A stretch of DNA of 64,000 bases from Euglena gracilis (GCA_039621445.1 CP154957.1:27760541-27824540); one strand, 5' to 3'. Counted from the first letter of the stretch, positions 1-11,236 are shown. Numbers and translations are program-made. Notes: generated from the sequence alone by a model not told the origin.

Positions 1-125
1 TTTTCTCCAGATATTTTCGAAAAATCAATTTTTGACGATTTTTGGACCCCAGCGAAATGGCAGAGTCGGAAGAGGTGGGTGGCGGGGGCGGGCCAATCCT
101 ACCCAGTTTGGACCCCTTCGCGGCT
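1..125 (+). repeat. Dispersed repeat copy (left edge of window)
   Basis: This segment is similar, in reverse complement, to about 55,818-55,935. Both carry a tract around an atattttcgaaaa-like core, then a block reading CAATCCTACCCAGTTTGGAC followed by CCCTTCG. The copy runs off the left edge, so its full length is unknown. It is an unclassified dispersed repeat. Confidence 0.6.
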
Positions 126-782
126 GAATAATTCGGGCCTGGCGGGGAGTTGGGGGTCAAACAGAGGTGATTCGGAAACTGGAAATCCAGTCGCTGGCGA
201 CTGAAAAAAAAATTCAGGAACGGAGCCGGGATAGATTTAGACATAGATTTACTTTGTAACCCCGGGGGGGGGGCATTTTATCCCGCGCCCAAACCAACCC
301 ACTCACGTTTTTTGAAAACCCACCCACCCACAACCCCCCCAGGGGGGGGTCAACCACCCACCCATCCACCCAAAACCCACCCAAAATCGGCCAAAAAACG
401 CTGAAAACACTTTCCGGCATGGCCTTCGGCCGAGCGAAAAAAAAACTGACCCATAGCGCACCCCCGGGGGGTCCTGGGGTCCCAACCAACCCACCCACTC
501 TCGCAACCCCGGGGTTACACAGGTGTTAAGTGAATCCATGGTTCGGGACTGGCCCGCCAACTCCGGGGGGGGGGGCAGAATGGGGGTTTGCATTTGCGCG
601 CATGGAACGAGCCCGCGGTCAGGAAGCTGCAGCGCCCTCCCCCCCCCCCCCAGGCCGGCCTAGGCGCGCAGCACTGCCATGAACAGCCGGTCGAAGGAGC
701 TGGCGGGATCCTCCAGGATGGCCAGCAGGCCCCCCGACAGCGCGGCGGCGCTGCGGGGGAGGGCCATGGTGGGAGGAGGCTC
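126..782. other. G/C-run-rich mosaic, no gene recognised
   Basis: The stretch contains many runs of eight or more G or C and a CCCACCCACCC-type repeat at about 295-520. That repeat has a diverged direct copy at about 2,855-2,995; both contain a TGGCCTTCG block followed by CCCAACCCACCCACCCACTC. A weaker relative is near 7,578-7,680. Open frames here are low complexity (G, P, W and R rich) and exist on both strands, so I call no gene. Confidence 0.5.
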
Positions 783-857
783 CGCAGGAGGAGGCTCTAG
801 AGCCTTCTCGCACGTCGTTCGAGGTCGTTCGAGGAGGCTCTAGAGCCTCCTCCTGCG
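783..857. repeat. Inverted repeat with 23-bp arms, copy 1
   Basis: The arms are CGCAGGAGGAGGCTCTAGAG plus CCT and its exact complement, around a short centre containing the direct pair TCGTTCGAGG / TCGTTCGAGG. A diverged second copy lies at 1,277-1,355. The two-copy hairpin structure suggests a small mobile or fold-back type repeat. Confidence 0.6.
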
Positions 858-984
858 TTCATGCATGTGTGTATCGCGAGACCTGGGACAGCAAACAGGG
901 AACTGGAGGCAGTGGAACTTTTTGGCGCAGGACCCTGCTGTGCCATGTAATTTTGACCCCCTTTTGTGTGCATCTTGACTTAAA

Positions 985-1175
985 AACCCTCTCTTCAATT
1001 AACAACATAACTCCTTTTATCTGCCATGTGTGCATTTTGGCCTAACCCTACCACTTCAATTTTCAATAAGCAACTTTACTCCTTTCATCGTTCATTTCCT
1101 TTTGGGTGCCTGTTGGCCTGTGCATGTTGACCTAACCCTATCCCTTCAATGAACAACATAACTCCTTTTATTTCA
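985..1175 (+). repeat. Tandem, degenerate repeats of about 70 bp
   Basis: Three imperfect copies share CCTAACCCTA-like and CTTCAAT-AACAACATAACTCC-like segments with TTTTAT. The CCTAACCCTA core resembles telomeric CCCTAA but is not in a pure array. Confidence 0.5.
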
Positions 1176-1176
1176 C

Positions 1177-1178
<2 letters not shown>

Positions 1179-1216
<38 letters not shown>

Positions 1217-1246
1217 GTCTGTCTGTCTCTCTGTCTCCCTCTCTCT
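1179..1246 (+). repeat. CT / GTCT microsatellite
   Basis: About 35 bp of pure CT is followed by GTCT units and more CT. Frames reading S-L repeats across it are artefacts. Confidence 0.9.
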
Positions 1247-1276
1247 GGTGGCTTACTGGTCTGGTGATGCACAGAA

Positions 1277-1355
1277 GCAGGAGGAGGTTCGAGACTTCGT
1301 TCGAGGTCGTTCGAGGAGGCTCGAGATCAAACGTTTGTTCGGGAGCCTCCTCCTA
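1277..1355. repeat. Inverted repeat, copy 2
   Basis: GCAGGAGGAGG at the left and CCTCCTCCT at the right flank the same TTCGTTCGAGGTCGTTCGAG centre seen at 783-857. The arms are more diverged than in copy 1. Confidence 0.5.
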
Positions 1356-1514
1356 CGGTTCTCCCTCCCCGGCGCTGCGGCAAACGGGGGGGGGGGGGAC
1401 ATGCCAGGTACGTGGGGGGCACATGCAGCAGTACACACATCGACCAGGCTTCCTTTTAACAATCCATCCCTCGGCCAAAACTGTGGAAAAATATTTCATG
1501 GGTTCACTGCATGA

Positions 1515-1979
1515 ACGAATGGAAACTTTCCTAAAAACAAAATCCCCAAAAACTTGGAGTTGGCCAAAATTTTGGAAGAAATTCGGACAGATTTTGCCCC
1601 ACAAATTTCGACCCATCAGTCTTCCAAGCCTGCAGGAGGGGACAAGTGCTGGTCCTCCATAAGAATTAGTGGTGGGATGTCAGTCCAGAACGACATCAAA
1701 CTAATTTTATACTATTTATTCTGGGATTTGTGTGCTATCCTTACACTAACAAATATACAAACAAATTACAAATTAAAGTCGAAAAAAGAAATGAACAGAA
1801 CATTAGGGTGTTTAATCCAGATCTTTGCAGTACCAATTCAATCAAGAAAAATCAAGTGTTCTCCCCCTTTTTTTCCGCCAGCCCACGCCATTGCAGCCCC
1901 GCCGCGCCCTTCACCATGTCGTCCACCTGGGGGTCCCCCACCACGTAGAGGGCCCCGGAGGAACGCCGAGTTGGGGTGA
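1515..1979 (+). CDS. Weak candidate reading frame, unknown product
   Basis: A frame of about 154 codons is open from after a TGA at 1,512 to a TGA at 1,977. It has no stop of any kind between. The first ATG in frame is near 1,678, so if real this would be an exon with a longer N-terminus elsewhere. The first half is moderately AT-rich and reads as an ordinary soluble protein with one hydrophobic stretch (around LILYYLFWDLC). The last 40 codons enter a G/C-run repeat and are low complexity. An overlapping + frame looks similarly plausible, which weakens the case. I recognise no family. A chance open frame is a serious alternative. Confidence 0.22.
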   Translation, partial: TNGNFPKNKIPKNLELAKILEEIRTDFAPQISTHQSSKPAGGDKCWSSIRISGGMSVQNDIKLILYYLFWDLCAILTLTNIQTNYKLKSKKEMNRTLGCLIQIFAVPIQSRKIKCSPPFFPPAHAIAAPPRPSPCRPPGGPPPRRGPRRNAELG

Positions 1980-3287
1980 TCGTGGCGGCTACACAGGCCC
2001 CTCGGCGGTGGACGGTGAGCTGGCAACCCTGCCCCCCCCCCTCCCGCATGGTCAACTGGAAAGACATCAATTATTTTTTTTTGTTGTCATTCCACCACTA
2101 ACCCCCTGGGGGGGGGGGTCACCGGGTTGGCTTGCCACCAGGGACCTGGACAAACACACCGAAAATTCGATGAGACTCCTGAGCATCACAAGAACATTCC
2201 ATTCAAAGCTTTGTTGTCTAATCAAACGTTTGCTGTGTAATGGAGTCCGAGGCAAAAAAAAAATAAAAGAATCGGATGTCAGTGATGGGACACCACATGT
2301 GTGAGTATATCGGCAGTGTGAAATGTGTGTTACCTATGAATGGCTTTGGCAAGTTGCAGAGATTCCGCAAACTTGGCTTGACGCCTGACAATTGCCCAAA
2401 TAGATTGATTTCATCAATCTCAACAAGCAACGAAACAAGTTTTTTGCACAAAAATACTCAATTTTGAACATTGCACATTTCCGCAGATTTTCACTCCTTT
2501 TTATTTCCTTTTTGTTTTATGGGTTTGGGATCCACATGTTCACAGGTATTTGAATTGCGGGTGACGCGCTGGCCCTCCGATTATGGAGTTCCCCCATTTT
2601 CCGGAGGAAAAAAACACAATGTTGGTCCTTGGCCCTCCGCCAAATGAACCCCAGATGTGCAGGGGAGCTGGAAGGCTCAAACAAAGAGGGGCTTGCGGGC
2701 GAACTCACTTTCAAAGTCCGTGCGGGCCGGGCTGTGGGGATGCTGGTCACTGCCTCGTCGGCTGTGGTCGGAGGAGGAGTCGGGGATGGGGAGAGACGCA
2801 GGCGCTGCCCCAACCACATGCAGTAGGGGCGGTAGATGCCCCAAAGTATACCTTACATATCCAAAATCCAGCCAAAATTGACCGAAAACACACACAGATT
2901 TTTTCCGGCCTGGCCTTCGACCGGGTAAAAACCTAACCGATGCCCCTCCCCCGGGGTCCAATTTTCCCAACCCACCCACCCACTCTTGAAACCCCCCCTC
3001 TGTGCCGCTCAACTGCCCCCCCCCCCTCTGGATAAAATGGTTTTGACACCGTCCCTGGGCCCTCCAACTCGATCCCAGCGTCGCCCCCAGCGGAGGCCGA
3101 GAGACGGTCCGCGACACCGGCGTGGGCGGGGGGCACGGCGTTCACCGCGGCGATGAGGGCGGCGTCTCTTTTGGCGGCCCCGCCCGGCGTGGGGTTGGGC
3201 ACCTTTTGGGGGGGGGGGGGCGGTCAGGGCGTCACTTGGCAACCAACGGGGGGTGGGGAGGGGGGGCAGCTCAGAGGCTGGGAAATC
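1980..3287. other. Mosaic DNA, no confident gene
   Basis: This region contains G/C homopolymer runs, the second copy of the CCCACCCACCC repeat (about 2,855-2,995), and a moderately AT-rich block (2,150-2,560) where short frames occur on both strands (for example 2,276-2,467 on + and 2,218-2,451 on -). The two overlap on opposite strands and neither has a recognisable motif, so I leave both uncalled. Confidence 0.4.
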
Positions 3288-3301
3288 TGGGCTGGCTGGC
3301 C

Positions 3302-3336
<35 letters not shown>

Positions 3337-3395
3337 GGGCGGGCCGGCTGGCTGGCTAGCCGGCTGGCTGGCTGGCTGGCCGGCTGGCTGGCTGG

Positions 3396-3435
<40 letters not shown>

Positions 3436-3614
3436 CCGGCTGGCTGGCTGGCCGGCTGGCTGGCTGGCCGGCTGGCTGGCTGGCTGGCTGGCCGGCTGGC
3501 TGGCTGGGCTGGCTGGCTGGCTGGCTGGCCGGCTGGCTGGCTGGCCGGCTGGCTGGCTGGCTGGCTGGCCGGCTGGCTGGCTGGCTGGCTGGCCGGCCGG
3601 CTGGCTGGCTGGCC

Positions 3615-3703
<89 letters not shown>

Positions 3704-3762
3704 GCTGGCTGGCTGGCTGGCCGGCTGGCTGGCTGGCCGGCTGGCTGGCTGGCTGGCTGGCC

Positions 3763-3793
<31 letters not shown>

Positions 3794-3798
3794 GGGCC

Positions 3799-3847
<49 letters not shown>

Positions 3848-3851
3848 GCTT
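3288..3851 (+). repeat. GGCT/GGCC tetranucleotide minisatellite, about 560 bp
   Basis: Nearly uninterrupted GGCT units with scattered GGCC substitutions. Three + frames read L-A-G-W repeats and the minus strand reads Q-P-A-S repeats. These frames of several hundred codons are by-products of the tetranucleotide. Confidence 0.95.
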
Positions 3852-4599
3852 GAAAATGAATATAACTCACCGATGGGGAGGGGGTCTGACGCCAGGAAGG
3901 TGCTACTTTGTTTGCTAGAAAAAGGCCGCTGGCCGGTGCCCCCCCACCCCGAAGGATTGGGTGGCTTACGAGACGCCCTGGTGTGGATGAAGCAAAGGAT
4001 GGAACACATTTATGCGAATGAAACAGGGGCTGCCCGGGGTCAAGCCTTGGCCGGCCGAGCGGGGGGCAGGGTGCAACTTGTTGCAGCGCGGCCCAAACTT
4101 GCACAGCCCCGTCGCAGGGACGCCGGGAGCCTGGGCTGGAATTGGGGGTGGGGGAATGGCCGACGGCCCCAGAGACCCAATGCTCCTGGCCCCAAATGGG
4201 TGAGGAACAGACTTCTCTTCCGCACAGCGGGGGATACCCAGAGGAGTTGCCCGTACCTACTTCCCCCCCCCCGGGAAACTGTCGCCTGACAGGTCGGTTG
4301 GTGTCGGGACCTTGACAACAGGTTGGCCGGTGCCAAGAACCCTGACCGTTTCCCGGGCGGGGGGGGGGGGGGTGGATATCCTGCTTCCAGGCAGGAAAGT
4401 GGTGGGTTTGGGAGGCTTCCTGTGGGGTCCGCGCCCCGCGTCGGCATGACGTGGATGATGCACACTTCCTCCTCGTTGAACAGGGACCGGAAGTCGGCCA
4501 GGTCGGGGTGGACGAACCGGCATTGCGGCCGCAGACCCTGCCGCCAATGCAGACCGCCATACCCCCCCAACCCTTTGGCAAAGCTGGGAATGGTGGCGT
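3852..4599. other. G/C-rich spacer, nothing recognised
   Basis: Overlapping frames are open on both strands because the region is GC-rich. None has a recognisable domain, and the frames extend into the neighbouring tetranucleotide repeat. I see no feature I can name. Confidence 0.4.
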
Positions 4600-4823
4600 T
4601 GGGTAAACCCCCCCAATAACACCCCCCCCCCCCCGGTGTGTTATTTGGGCACCCGAGCTGGGCCCCAGGGGGGGGGGTGCTATTTGGGGGGGGGGGTATT
4701 TTTATATGGAAAACCAAAGGAAAACAGGGGGGGTGTAATTTGGGCGCTCGAAATCGGCCCCCGAGGGGGGGTGTTATTTGGGGGGGGTGTTATTTGGGGG
4801 AGGGTGTAATTTGGGGGGGGGTT
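4600..4823. repeat. Inverted and tandem GTGTTATTTGGGG units
   Basis: An AATAACACCCC block at 4,614 faces repeated GTGTTATTTGGGG / GTGTAATTTGGGG units up to 4,823. Long G or C runs separate the units. The arrangement is a short inverted element followed by degenerate tandem copies. Confidence 0.6.
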
Positions 4824-5300
4824 ATGCCATTCCGTCTGTTGTCAAACGGTAACATAATCCAAAAAAAAACACGGAGCTGGGGTGAATTGTGTGTGGAATG
4901 TATCACGTCACCTTTCATCAAGTTACCACTTATGTTCAATAAATTCAAAACGGGTGGAACCGTTATTTATCGACAATTGTGTTGCGTTATTCAAAACCTG
5001 ACAAATTCGGGGCCATAACATACACCCACTTCTTCATGGCTGCAATTCGGTTCTATGTCCACTGTAAAGCCCTTCCGTCGATGGGGGAAAAAATATTTGA
5101 CCCAAAATCTTATTGCTGCTCAAGAAAATCGCACCAAATGCTCAAATTTCAATGATGTTATATAATGTTTATCTGGTCTATTTTGCTGGGGGGAAAAAAC
5201 AAGCATGGTTGAACCTCAGTAGAAAAGAGGTACATTTGTTCAGATGCCTGCTCCGTCGGTGGGGAGGAGCGCAATTATGCATTTACAAGTAACGTGGTGA
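4824..5300 (+). CDS. Candidate ORF with three in-frame UAR codons, ends at TGA
   Basis: The frame starts at ATG 4,824 and under the standard code stops at TAA 5,016-5,018 after 64 codons. In the same frame it continues past TAA 5,163-5,165 and TAG 5,220-5,222 and ends at TGA 5,298-5,300, giving 158 codons if UAR codons are sense. The start is placed where a G-run repeat gives way to normal-complexity sequence. The translation is of balanced composition, with cysteine pairs at roughly residues 23/26 (CVEC) and 53/54, and a basic C-terminal half. I recognise no family. Alternatives are a short standard-code protein, a decayed gene or chance, because a TGA-free frame of this size is not rare when six frames of 64 kb are scanned. 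Confidence 0.35.
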
Positions 5301-5891
5301 AAAAAATTGGGGGTATGGCACCACAACACTCCTTATTTTCTCCCTGGCAGGTCAGGTGGTTCATGGGGTTACCCCTCGCCTTCTGAGTGCGTCCAAATTG
5401 CACCCCCCCCCAAACAAGTGCCTGGGGAGCCCGAAACTTCCTCTCAGAAAAAGTGTGCCCCAAAAGAGTAATAGCCATGAACAAGATGACAAAAGTGGGG
5501 CTGCATGATACGTGAACAAAACTGCACACTGTATCTGTTGCTGCTGCAAACTGAAATTGCTGTATCTGCTGCTCCTCAATTTGCAACCCTGAGATGCCAG
5601 ACTTGCCTGATATCACAAGAAACTGACCTCACTTGAACTTACACGAAAGAGTGAAAGGCTTAAAGAGTAAAAGACTGAAACAGGGAGAAATAGGTGAAAA
5701 AGGGTGGGGTTTGCAATTTGTTGTCCTGGCCTAATAAACGCGCACCACCAGGGGCGTGAAACTTGGTTCTGAAAATTCGACACCTGCGAATGATTGGGGG
5801 CGGAGGGGTTCCCAGGGACCATGGAAGCATGGCCCAGCAACTCTGGAGACAAACTGAGAAATTCCATTTCAATGGGGCCTGTGGGCGGCAG
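5301..5891. other. No feature recognised
   Basis: Ordinary-complexity sequence. Frames on the minus strand (for example 5,275-5,616) are unremarkable and have no motif I can name. Confidence 0.35.
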
Positions 5892-6031
5892 GTGGGTCGA
5901 CCCACCCCCCATCTCGGTGGGGGGATTCCACCCCCCGCATTCCCCCTTCCCGCGCCGCTTCTACGGCACTGCGCCGCGTCAAAAACTTCCTTGCGCAGTG
6001 CCGTAATGGGTCGAGGGGGGGGTCGACCCAC
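5892..6031. repeat. Inverted-repeat element with GTCGACC ends
   Basis: A 14-bp perfect palindrome GTGGGTCGACCCAC (5,892-5,905) opens the segment, and GGGGGGTCGACCCAC closes it. Inside, TACGGCACTGCGC (5,962-5,974) pairs exactly with GCGCAGTGCCGTA (5,993-6,005). The GTCGACC core also recurs in the ends of the large units at 16.6, 44.1, 47.0 and 54.0 kb, so a relationship is possible. Confidence 0.55.
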
Positions 6032-6399
6032 TCACCACACAGCAAACTGGCCAGAAGCGAAGTTAACGCCGGCCATAAACAAACAGGAAGCCTTCGTGCA
6101 ACTAAGGGGGGTCTGGCCCACCCCCACCAGGCCTTCCCATACCGCCGCCATGGGTGGAGGTTGCCCCTCAGGGGGGGGGGGTACGGCCAGGGGTTGCGAG
6201 CGGTCGCCGCGGCTGCACTTGCCCTTCAGGAAATCCAGACACGTGTTGAGCTTCTCCTTCTCTGCCTTGGGCAGGGCTGTGCGGGTGGGGGGAGTGTCGG
6301 CCTCCCCCGCAATGGCGTGGCCATAGTGCCATCGGGTTTCGGGGACACCGCCGAAATTTTAGTTGATAGGCACGCCAGTGCCTGGGACACTGTTGTCAT

Positions 6400-6502
6400 T
6401 GGGGATGCCGACGCACGGTGTGCGGCACACCGTGTGACACACCGTGCACACTGTGCTGCACACCGTGCACACCGTGCCGCACACCGTGCGTCGGCATCCC
6501 CA
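6400..6502. repeat. Long perfect hairpin made of CACCGTG units
   Basis: Arms of 29 bp (6,400-6,428 and 6,474-6,502) are exact complements, starting TGGGGATGCCGACGCACGG. The loop holds further GCACACCGTG repeats that can pair among themselves, so the whole segment can fold into one long hairpin. Confidence 0.85.
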
Positions 6503-8514
6503 TTGCCGTAGTATAATCATTGTCATTATCGTGGAAATGTGTCTTCATCCGGACCCGTTGAATGGTTGCCGGGTTTCCTGGAGCTGTCAGGGAAAGGAGA
6601 CCATGACGCTCTGCAGGGGACGTGACGCATTTCCTGGGCAGGATTAACTGGGTACCTGGGAACCCAATATGCACATAAACACCTCACATGAGCAACGTGG
6701 ACCCTCAAAATATACGACGCAAAAAAAAACACAAATACCCACAAAACAACGCAAAAGAAACGCAAATTGCATACGAAACCCTTTTGGAGCTCCCCCAGGA
6801 TGTACACTTTTCGCAGAAAAGACTGAGAAAAATTTCGGATCTGTTGACATTTTTTTTCGTTTTGGATAAAAATAAGCATTTTGCTGACCCAAAATATTGA
6901 CAAAAATGTTTGGTTTCCGGGGAAATCGGGGCCAAAACGAAAAAATTTTATTGTTAAAAAATTCTTCAACAAAAATCCAAAAATGACCAAAAAAAAAAAA
7001 CGCAAAAAAAAAACCACAAATTGCGCCAAAATCGAAGAACGCAAAAAAACAACGCAAAAGGACGATTTTGAGTCCCCCCCCCCTGCACACAGCCCTGGCC
7101 TTGGGGACGGTCGGGGACTGGGGGGCCTCCGCCGGTAGCGGTGGGGCCGGGGTGGCCGGGAGGAAGAAGGGGCTCAGGTTGAACGGGAAGGCCATGGGGC
7201 AGGGGTTGGTGGCGGCGGGCGGAAGCCGGGCTGTGGGGGAGAGAGGGAGGGCGTGGGGGTCGGGGCCGGCGGACCGGGGGGGTGGGGGTCCCGAGGTCCC
7301 AAAAAAAAATTTTTTTTGCTGAAAATTTAAAGGTTGAGAAGCACATGACCTCCCGCATGAGAGGCCAACACCTTAGAGGAATAAGCTACCGGGAGATACT
7401 CGCCTGGGTGCCACACACCAACCACTGTGGTGTGTCGTAGGGTCTCCCGTCCACCGCACACAGCAGGGGGTTGCAGCCCAAACATAAGCAGGCAGAATTG
7501 TGGGGGGGGAGGAGTGGGAAGGGGAACCTCTGTTAGTCGCCAACGGGGGAGAAAATGAAGCCGATAACCCAGCCACCCACGAACGTGATGGGGGGGGGGT
7601 CAACCTCCCACCCACCCGGCCAAACCCCGCCGAAAACTGACCAAAACCAGGCTTCTTTTTAGCAACCCCGGGGGGAGTCCCGCCATGCAAAGCCCCAGTG
7701 CAACCAAGAAGGGTCAGTCTTCTTTTTTTAAGACCTGGGCCCCCCACCAACCATCCTGGCGCGGGGACCTCCAGGTGGGACCCCTCCAAAAGTCAGACCA
7801 CTTAAACACATTTCCCAAAAACCATCGGACACTTCGTACCAAAACCCATACTTGGGCCGCTGGTCCGGGACCTGGTCCCTGGGGTGTGGCCCCACCCACC
7901 GTTTCCTCCGGCCCCCTCCTCCCTCCTTGGAGAGGGGGGGGGGGTTCTGAGTTAAATAAAAAAAAAGAAAGAAAACTTTACCCAGGCGGCGCCAACTGCC
8001 CAAACCCCCCTAAAAAATGCAATTTTGGGACGGTTTTGTTGCGCAGATTTTGTGTACGATTTCCCAATGGAATCTCCCGGTGGAAATTTGGGGTATGGTC
8101 ATGGGGGCCATGCCTGTACAAAACTTTGGCAATTTTGGTGCCGTTTTGGGCATCTGCATGAAACGGTCAATTTGGAAGTTCACTGCCTTTTTGGGAGGTT
8201 CTGGGGATTAACCCCCTTGCAATCAACACAAAATATGAAACAGAAAAAAACCCAAAAAAAGATTTGGCATTTTGGAACCCCAGTTGTGTCACTGCGCTGC
8301 CAGACTCCCCTCTGGGGGTGACATGGTGTGGCAGGTGAAAATGCCTGGAGACTCAAAATGAAGCCCAAGGAATGCCCTGAACTGTGCGCCTGGTCCCAAA
8401 TACAGCCTGTTTTGGTTGTTTTTGCGTTCCGAAGTCGAAAGTTAAAATTTTACATCTAAAATTGTGGCCAATCCCTTAAAAAGTGTTATCTAATGGTATT
8501 TACCCCAAAAGGGT
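6503..8514. other. Strand-asymmetric A-rich block then G/C-rich spacer; no gene
   Basis: From about 6,710 to 7,060 the + strand is A-rich with repeated AACGCAAAA / AAAAACGCAAAA motifs, giving F-rich frames on the minus strand and K-rich frames on +. From 7,070 to 8,500 G/C runs alternate with ordinary sequence, including a CCCACCCGGCC-type relative of the 295-520 repeat near 7,590. I find no supported gene. Confidence 0.4.
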
Positions 8515-9085
8515 CAAAATTGGCTGATAAATGGCCGTAACTTGGGCTAAAAAAGAGTTGGAAAAAGAGTGAACCATGGCTGGGCAGTTGGCTCTGGAAG
8601 TCTATACGAGGTGATGGAGGGCTTCAATTTTAATTCCCCGGTGATTTTTTGATTCCCCACAATACCACTGTTCAGAGTATTTTGGATTTTTCGCTTTTTT
8701 TTCACCCCAAAATGGACCAAAAATGGGCTGCATTTGGGGTCAGGTGCGCCCTGGCAGCGCTGGCGGCCTATATGGGGAGGTAGAGGGCCCACAGGGCATT
8801 ATTTTGGGTCCCCAGTGATTTCCTTTGATTGGCCACCATTTTGGAAACAATTTGAAATTTTGGACTTTTTGAGGCTGAAATGGTCCAAAGCCGGCTAAGT
8901 CAAAACAGGCCAAAACGAGTATTTGTAGCGAAACTGCCTCAAACTGGCCATAACTTGGGCCACCATGGAGTTGCAAGGAAATCAAAAAACCAGCAGACGG
9001 GACGTTCCAGGGGCTTGTTTTAGGTCGCGGGACATTTCCGTTGATTTTGCTTCATCGTCGAGATATTCTGGAAAACTCGATCTTT
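8515..9085. repeat. Degenerate dispersed repeat, about three copies (TGGCC/AAATGG-rich)
   Basis: Segments at about 8,515-8,660, 8,740-8,850 and 8,930-9,085 share the order: CCGTAACTTGGGC-like, a GGAGTTG-like block, GAAATCAAAA or TGATTTCC-like, GGGCTTCAATTTTA or TTTTAGGTC-like, and GACATTTCC-GTTGATTTT-like. Better preserved copies are at 16,508-16,606 and, inverted, at 55,940-56,045. Class unknown. Confidence 0.5.
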
Positions 9086-9114
9086 TGACCCCAAAACAGC
9101 CCAAAATGTACCTC

Positions 9115-9498
9115 ACCCCCCCCTTGTCTAAGCACCGGAAAAGATGGGTAAGAACCGGGGGGGCTTATTTTGCCAAAATATTGGTAAGAACCAGGGGGGT
9201 GGTGCTTAGACAGGGGGAAATTTTTGACTGCAAAAAAAATCCGGCGCTTCGCGCCGAAAAGGAAAAATTCCCCTTCTTTTGGAGGTCCACTGTTGAACTT
9301 ACACACATTTGGATGCAGAAATCAACAATACCTCACCAAATCAGGTCTCAGAAGTTGCAGAGATTTCGAACTTTTTGAGAAATATCCCTTAAAAATGCAC
9401 ACAAAATATACCTCCCCGTGACGATGACCTTTAAAAAGATGGGCAAGAACCGGGTGGGTGGTGCTTAGACAAGGGTGGTGCTTAGACAAGGGGGGGGG
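9115..9498. repeat. Inverted/direct CTTGTCTAAGCACC repeats
   Basis: CCCCTTGTCTAAGCACC at 9,119-9,136 is inverted relative to GGTGCTTAGACAGGGG at 9,200-9,216 and to two tandem copies (GGTGCTTAGACAAGGG) at 9,459-9,498. Each arm is accompanied by an AAGATGGGTAAGAACCGGG-like or GGCAAGAACCGGG-like block. This resembles a small inverted-repeat element with a partial second copy. Confidence 0.55.
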
Positions 9499-10275
9499 AG
9501 ATACATTCCCCTGCAAATGAACGCCAGGCTGGGCAGGCCGGCAGGGCCGTTCTGGGTGCCAGACCGGGCCGCCAAGCCGGGCCAGTGCAGGTCCTCCAAC
9601 AATCCCATGCCTCAACCATCTGCTTCCTTGCGGCATCAGCGGGGAGGCGAAGAGCTCAACGTTACACTGACCCGTTCAGTTTCGCTTGAGCAACGCTGGC
9701 CGGCTGGTTGCGCACTGACCCCCAACCCCAACCCGGTTGGATGAAGGGAAAAAAATCGGCAAATATCGGCAAAGATCGGCAAAGAAAGCACCAAACGTGG
9801 AGGCACAAAGTGGCGGACGGGCGGTCATCTTCGGTAGGGCCACGGTACACGCGGCTTGGGGGGACTATAACGCGTCGGCTATTATTTCTCCCGCCAGGCT
9901 TAGCCCCTCATTTCCGGCCACCGGAAAATGTCCCAAATTTGGTGAAAAATCAGTTGAAATTTTTGGGGTTGATACAACATTTTTTTTTCACCGGAATTGC
10001 TCAATTTTGAATAAATATTGCACATTTCTGCGAAAAATAGGGACACAATGAAAATTTGGCATACAGTTGGTATTTGGACACATGTGAAGGCCGCCGAAGG
10101 TCATAGAGGCCGCCCAAAAAAAGTTTGACCCCCCCCAAACATACAGCCCACTATGAGGGTCTTGAAATCCCGTCCAAATATAAAGCCGGGGGGGCTTTAT
10201 ATTTGGGGGGGTTACACTTTTTGGGCCAGATAAAGATTGTACAGTGGAGGGTGTTCACAGTTCCTGTGAACATGA
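9499..10275. other. No feature recognised
   Basis: Mixed sequence with GATCGGCAAA-type triplets near 9,755-9,785 and an inverted CCAAATATAAAGCC / GGCTTTATATTTGG pair at about 10,173-10,208. No gene is supported. Confidence 0.35.
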
Positions 10276-11236
10276 CCAGGCAAGGACAGTCATCCCCGGT
10301 TTTTGATCTCCGGTGGGGTCCGGTGGGATCCGGTGGGATCCGGTGGGATCCGGTGGCATCCGGTGGGATCCGGTGGGGTTCCGGTGGGTTGCGTTGGGGG
10401 GGGGACTGGGGAAAAATATAGATATGCAACAAGGTCTCTCTCTTGCCCTCTTTTTTTTGTCCCATATGAGTCACCTTTTGGCTCTGTTTAATGGGCCCAG
10501 CCAGGTGCTCAGGATCTTTTGCCCCGTCACCACATGGGATCACCACATGATGTGATGTACTCATTGCGCACCCTGAGGTCGTCGGTTTCATCCACCCCAA
10601 ATTTGGCCCAAATCACCTGGTTTTGCCACCAGATCATGCCAAAACTGTACCAATGATCACCGAATCTGTGCAAGTGGCCACAAAATGGCCAAATGGCCAA
10701 AAAGGAAAAAGTGGATGATGAAAGCAGTCAGAAGTGGCCTAAAATTGGACACAAATGTGCAAAAATAGCCAGAAGCAGCCAAAAATTGGTGAAAACAAAG
10801 CAAAAATGCATTCGAATTCAAAGAAGAGTGGTCTGGGTTGCCAAATGCTGCCCGAAGTGGACAAAAGTGGCCAAAAGTGGTCCAAAATGGCCAAAATATG
10901 GCAAAAAGGAAAAGCTTGTTGCTGGTTTGCAGGAAACCAGACAAAAAAAGTGTGCAAGTCAACTATAGCTGGGGTGCTGTTGGAAATATGTGAAAATTGC
11001 ACATTCGGAAATGATTCTTCTCACACGGGCCATAAATCCAGAAGAAAAATCTGTGCATGGACAAAAAAAATCTCCGGTGGGATCCAATGGGATCCGGTGG
11101 GATCCGGTGGGATCCGGTGGGATCCGGTGGGAACCCACTAGTCAAATGGTCAAAAAACCCCCGGTGGGATCCGGTGGGATCCGGTGGGATCCGGTGGGAT
11201 CCGGTGGGATCCGGTGGCTGTCCTTGCCTGAACATG
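10276..11236. repeat. Element flanked by inverted CAGGCAAGGACAG with GGTGGGATCC minisatellites
   Basis: CAGGCAAGGACAG near 10,278-10,290 is inverted at 11,216-11,230 (CTGTCCTTGCCTG), each close to a CATGAC. Immediately inside each arm lies a 10-bp GGTGGGATCC minisatellite (10,311-10,391; 11,074-11,133 and 11,161-11,217). The middle is an AAATGGCC-rich repeat. The layout suggests a bounded repeat of about 960 bp. Open frames reading G-I-R-W-D-P-V-G-S are artefacts of the 10-bp unit. Confidence 0.55.

Noticed and set aside
1264-1789. Overlapping + frame with UAR codons at 1,504-1,789
   Set aside because: It overlaps another open frame (1,515-1,979) that needs no recoding, which shows how easily plausible-looking frames arise, so I did not count it as evidence for recoding.
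3122-4581. Long L-A-G-W and Q-P-A-S repeat proteins
   Set aside because: Pure by-products of the GGCT tetranucleotide.
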